In this document: positions 62,223 through 64,000 of the stretch, in pieces
How the letters are laid out: every line of letters starts with the position of its first letter
How positions within the stretch are numbered: position 1 is the first letter of the stretch
NCBI RefSeq assembly: GCF_025200925.1
Contig: NZ_CP104174.1
Span: 7,440,001 to 7,504,000 of the forward strand
Direction: 5' to 3'
From: Bradyrhizobium sp. CB1015
Lineage (GTDB): Bacteria; Pseudomonadota; Alphaproteobacteria; Rhizobiales; Xanthobacteraceae
Length of the DNA stretch: 64,000 nucleotides
Notes under the pieces: generated by a model
What the model saw: only the letters and a program-made list of their open reading frames with translations
Databases searched by the model: none
Told to the model about the DNA's origin: nothing
Translations under genes and position numbers: made by a program

Positions 62223-62404
62223 TCGTCCCGGACAAGCGCAGCTCTCGACAACGCGTAGCGTTGTCCAGAGCGGAACGTAGATCCGGGACATAGCCACAGG
62301 GAGGGGTTTGGCGGAGACTCGCAGTTGCCATCCCGCGCCACAACTGCTCCCTGTGGCTGAGTCCCGGATCGGCACGCGCCTCAGGGCGCGCTTGTCCGGG
62401 ACGA
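62223..62404. repeat. Nested inverted repeat (TCCCGGACAAGCGC type)
   Basis: TCGTCCCGGACAAGCGC (62223-62239) pairs exactly with 62388-62404. Inside, the stretch 62280-62303 (GATCCGGGACATAGCCACAG...) pairs with 62347-62370 with two mismatches, and ACAACGC-GTA-GCGTTGT at 62249-62265 is a small hairpin. It occupies most of the 62162-62512 gap between divergent genes; no promoter was recognised. Confidence 0.85.
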
Positions 62405-62512
62405 CAGCGGAGTGTGAGGCACCGTCCCAGGCATGTGACTTCACAACCTGTCCACATCGGGAATTAAAGGCTAGGCTGGCTGGTCTCCTCCATGAACTGA
62501 TACAATCGAATC

Positions 62513-64000
62513 ATGGCCACCGCCCCCAGACAGATGTCGGTCGTCCGCGCCACCGGCGTGCGGCAGGTGCGGCTCGTCTGCGGCATCATCCTGTTCTGCT
62601 ATGTGGTCAGTCATTTCCTCAACCATGCGCTCGGCAACATCTCGGTCGATGCCATGGAGACCGGGGTCTACTACCACACGCTGTTCTGGCAGTTCCTCCC
62701 GGTCGCGATCGTGTTCTACACGGCCGCACTCACCCATCTGGGGCTCGGCCTCTACGCGCTGTATCAGCGCCGCCAGTTCCGCTGGCGGACGATCGAGCCG
62801 CTCCAGCTCGTGCTCGGCTTGAGCATCCCCATGCTCGTCATGGGCCACGTCATCGGCGTGCGGCTCGGACAGACGCTGTACGGACACGAGAAGCTTTATC
62901 CGCAGGAGCTCTATTTGTTCTTCGTCGCGGCGCCGGGCCGACTCTGGCAGATGACGATCCTGCTTCTCATTGCCTGGGTGCACGGCTGCATCGGCGTCTA
63001 TTTCTGGCTTCGGCTGAAGCCGTTCTTCACGCGCGCGGCACCCTATCTGCTCGCGGCAGCCGTGCTGATCCCGACGCTGTCGCTGCTCGGCATCTATCAG
63101 GGCGGCCGCAGCGTGGCCGCCGACAGTGACGACGGCGAATGGCGTACCCACAATCTCAGCCGCCGCCAGGTCGGCACGGTTGCGGAAGGCAACACGCTCG
63201 ACCGCATCGCGGGCGGTCTCACCATCGGCTATTTCGGACTGCTCGGACTGGTGCTGGTGGCGCGCGGCGCGCGCGCCTTGCGCGAGCGTCGCGGCGGCAT
63301 GATCGCGCTGTCCTACGGCAACGGCAAGACGGTGCGCGTCCCCAGGGGCCTGTCCGTGCTGGAAGCGAGCCTGCGCCACAACGTGCCGCATGCCAGCGTC
63401 TGCGGCGGCCGCGCCCGCTGCTCGACCTGCCGGATCCGCGTCATCGGCGGTCATGACGCCCTGCCCACACCGTCACAGCGCGAGGCCTTCGTGCTCACCC
63501 GCGTCGGTAGCGCCGATCCCTCGATCCGGCTGGCCTGCCAGCTGCGCCCGACCTCCGACCTCTCCTTCTTCCAGCTCTTCACGCCTCACACGCATGGAGC
63601 GGACGGGCAGGCCTCGACATCCGCCAGCATCGGCCAGGAGCGCTATCTCGTCAGCCTGTTCGTGGACATGCGCGGCTCGACGCAGCTGGCCGAGAAGCGG
63701 CTGCCGTTCGACACGGTCTTCATCGTCAACCGCTTCCTCGGCGCGGTGTCGCAGGCGGTGATCGAGAACGGCGGCCAGCCGAACCAGTTCGTCGGCGACG
63801 GCATGCTGGCGCTGTTCGGGCTTGCGGCCGACCCGCAAACCGCGTGCCGGCAGGCGCTGAAGGCCGCCGCCGGAATCGCCACGCATATCGACGCGCTCAA
63901 CGATCTCCTGAGCCACGATCTGCGCCAGCCGATCCGCTTCGGCATCGGCATCCACGGCGGCGAGGTCATCATCGGCGACATCGGCTATCGCGATCACATC
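62513..64000 (+). CDS. Membrane adenylate cyclase with 2Fe-2S ferredoxin domain (3' end outside window)
   Basis: The visible 496 residues start with about six membrane segments (20-255) rich in histidines (His34, 38, 75, 112, 125 and 157), reminiscent of the di-haem, SDH cytochrome-b-like anchor of Sinorhizobium CyaC. A plant-type 2Fe-2S domain (about 262-345) follows, with Cys297, Cys303 and Cys306 (VCGGRARCSTC) and Cys342. A class III cyclase domain begins near 375, with metal Asp385 in FVDMRGST and QFVGDGMLALFG. The arrangement suggests redox control of cAMP synthesis. The frame is open at the window end, so the cyclase domain is incomplete. Confidence 0.88.
   Translation, partial: MATAPRQMSVVRATGVRQVRLVCGIILFCYVVSHFLNHALGNISVDAMETGVYYHTLFWQFLPVAIVFYTAALTHLGLGLYALYQRRQFRWRTIEPLQLVLGLSIPMLVMGHVIGVRLGQTLYGHEKLYPQELYLFFVAAPGRLWQMTILLLIAWVHGCIGVYFWLRLKPFFTRAAPYLLAAAVLIPTLSLLGIYQGGRSVAADSDDGEWRTHNLSRRQVGTVAEGNTLDRIAGGLTIGYFGLLGLVLVARGARALRERRGGMIALSYGNGKTVRVPRGLSVLEASLRHNVPHASVCGGRARCSTCRIRVIGGHDALPTPSQREAFVLTRVGSADPSIRLACQLRPTSDLSFFQLFTPHTHGADGQASTSASIGQERYLVSLFVDMRGSTQLAEKRLPFDTVFIVNRFLGAVSQAVIENGGQPNQFVGDGMLALFGLAADPQTACRQALKAAAGIATHIDALNDLLSHDLRQPIRFGIGIHGGEVIIGDIGYRDHI

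Overview
The window is high-GC alphaproteobacterial chromosome, most like Bradyrhizobium or a close relative. The case rests on a CtrA/ChpT cell-cycle phosphorelay, an EipA (DUF1134) envelope protein, fliI-fliJ and a compact che cluster, a tRNA with encoded CCA, and many short palindromic intergenic repeats of a kind typical of Bradyrhizobium-type genomes. The genus is an inference from protein and repeat character; no database was searched.

Layout. 1-3.7 kb: an FAD oxidoreductase cut by the window edge, an AraC regulator, and an ECF sigma/RskA-type anti-sigma pair. 3.8-6.8 kb: fliJ-fliI, divergent from the cell-cycle regulator ctrA. 7.0-9.0 kb: a three-gene YjfL/YjfM/YjfC-like cluster (DUF350, serine-rich membrane protein, glutathionylspermidine-synthase-like ATP-grasp). 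9.1-15.8 kb: cheR, cheB, cheY, cheW, cheA (with a fused receiver domain) and chpT, all on the minus strand. 16-19.5 kb: cysQ, a YHS protein, eipA and a long coiled-coil membrane protein.

19.7-24.1 kb is the most accessory-looking stretch. An intact tRNA-Val(CAC) and a damaged 3' copy of the same tRNA bracket about 4 kb that holds a RutR-like TetR regulator, an orphan periplasmic sensor protein and an NCS1 nucleobase transporter. Both target promoters carry paired 16-bp operators resembling the E. coli RutR site, with the same 21-bp spacing. 24.1-33.1 kb: a 2H phosphoesterase, a tandem Usp, a five-GAF sensor kinase with its receiver protein, a membrane protein, a GreA paralogue and several hypotheticals.

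33.2-45.2 kb: an acetolactate-synthase-like TPP enzyme, an L,D-transpeptidase, a DUF2927 protein, a methyltransferase, a threonine-synthase-like enzyme, then a bacterial URC-type pyrimidine-degradation cluster (URC1-like, URC4/DUF1688, uracil phosphoribosyltransferase), an M48 protease and a DUF898 protein. 45.6-55.8 kb: two tandem CYP153 P450s, then a LysR-linked acyl-CoA catabolic operon (acyl-CoA dehydrogenase, class III CoA-transferase, MaoC-like hydratase, benzoylformate decarboxylase), then an SDR/MarR divergon with a perfect 41-bp palindrome. 56-64 kb: an SDR, a hemolysin III protein, ycjX-ycjF, an ArnT/PMT-like glycosyltransferase whose tail is read from a repeat, and a membrane adenylate cyclase carrying a ferredoxin domain, cut by the window edge.

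How the parts may work together. Flagellar export, chemotaxis and the CtrA-ChpT relay lie within 12 kb of one another. The RutR-like regulator and NCS1 transporter could feed the URC cluster about 17 kb away with pyrimidines; this link is inferred, since no shared operator was seen in front of the URC genes.
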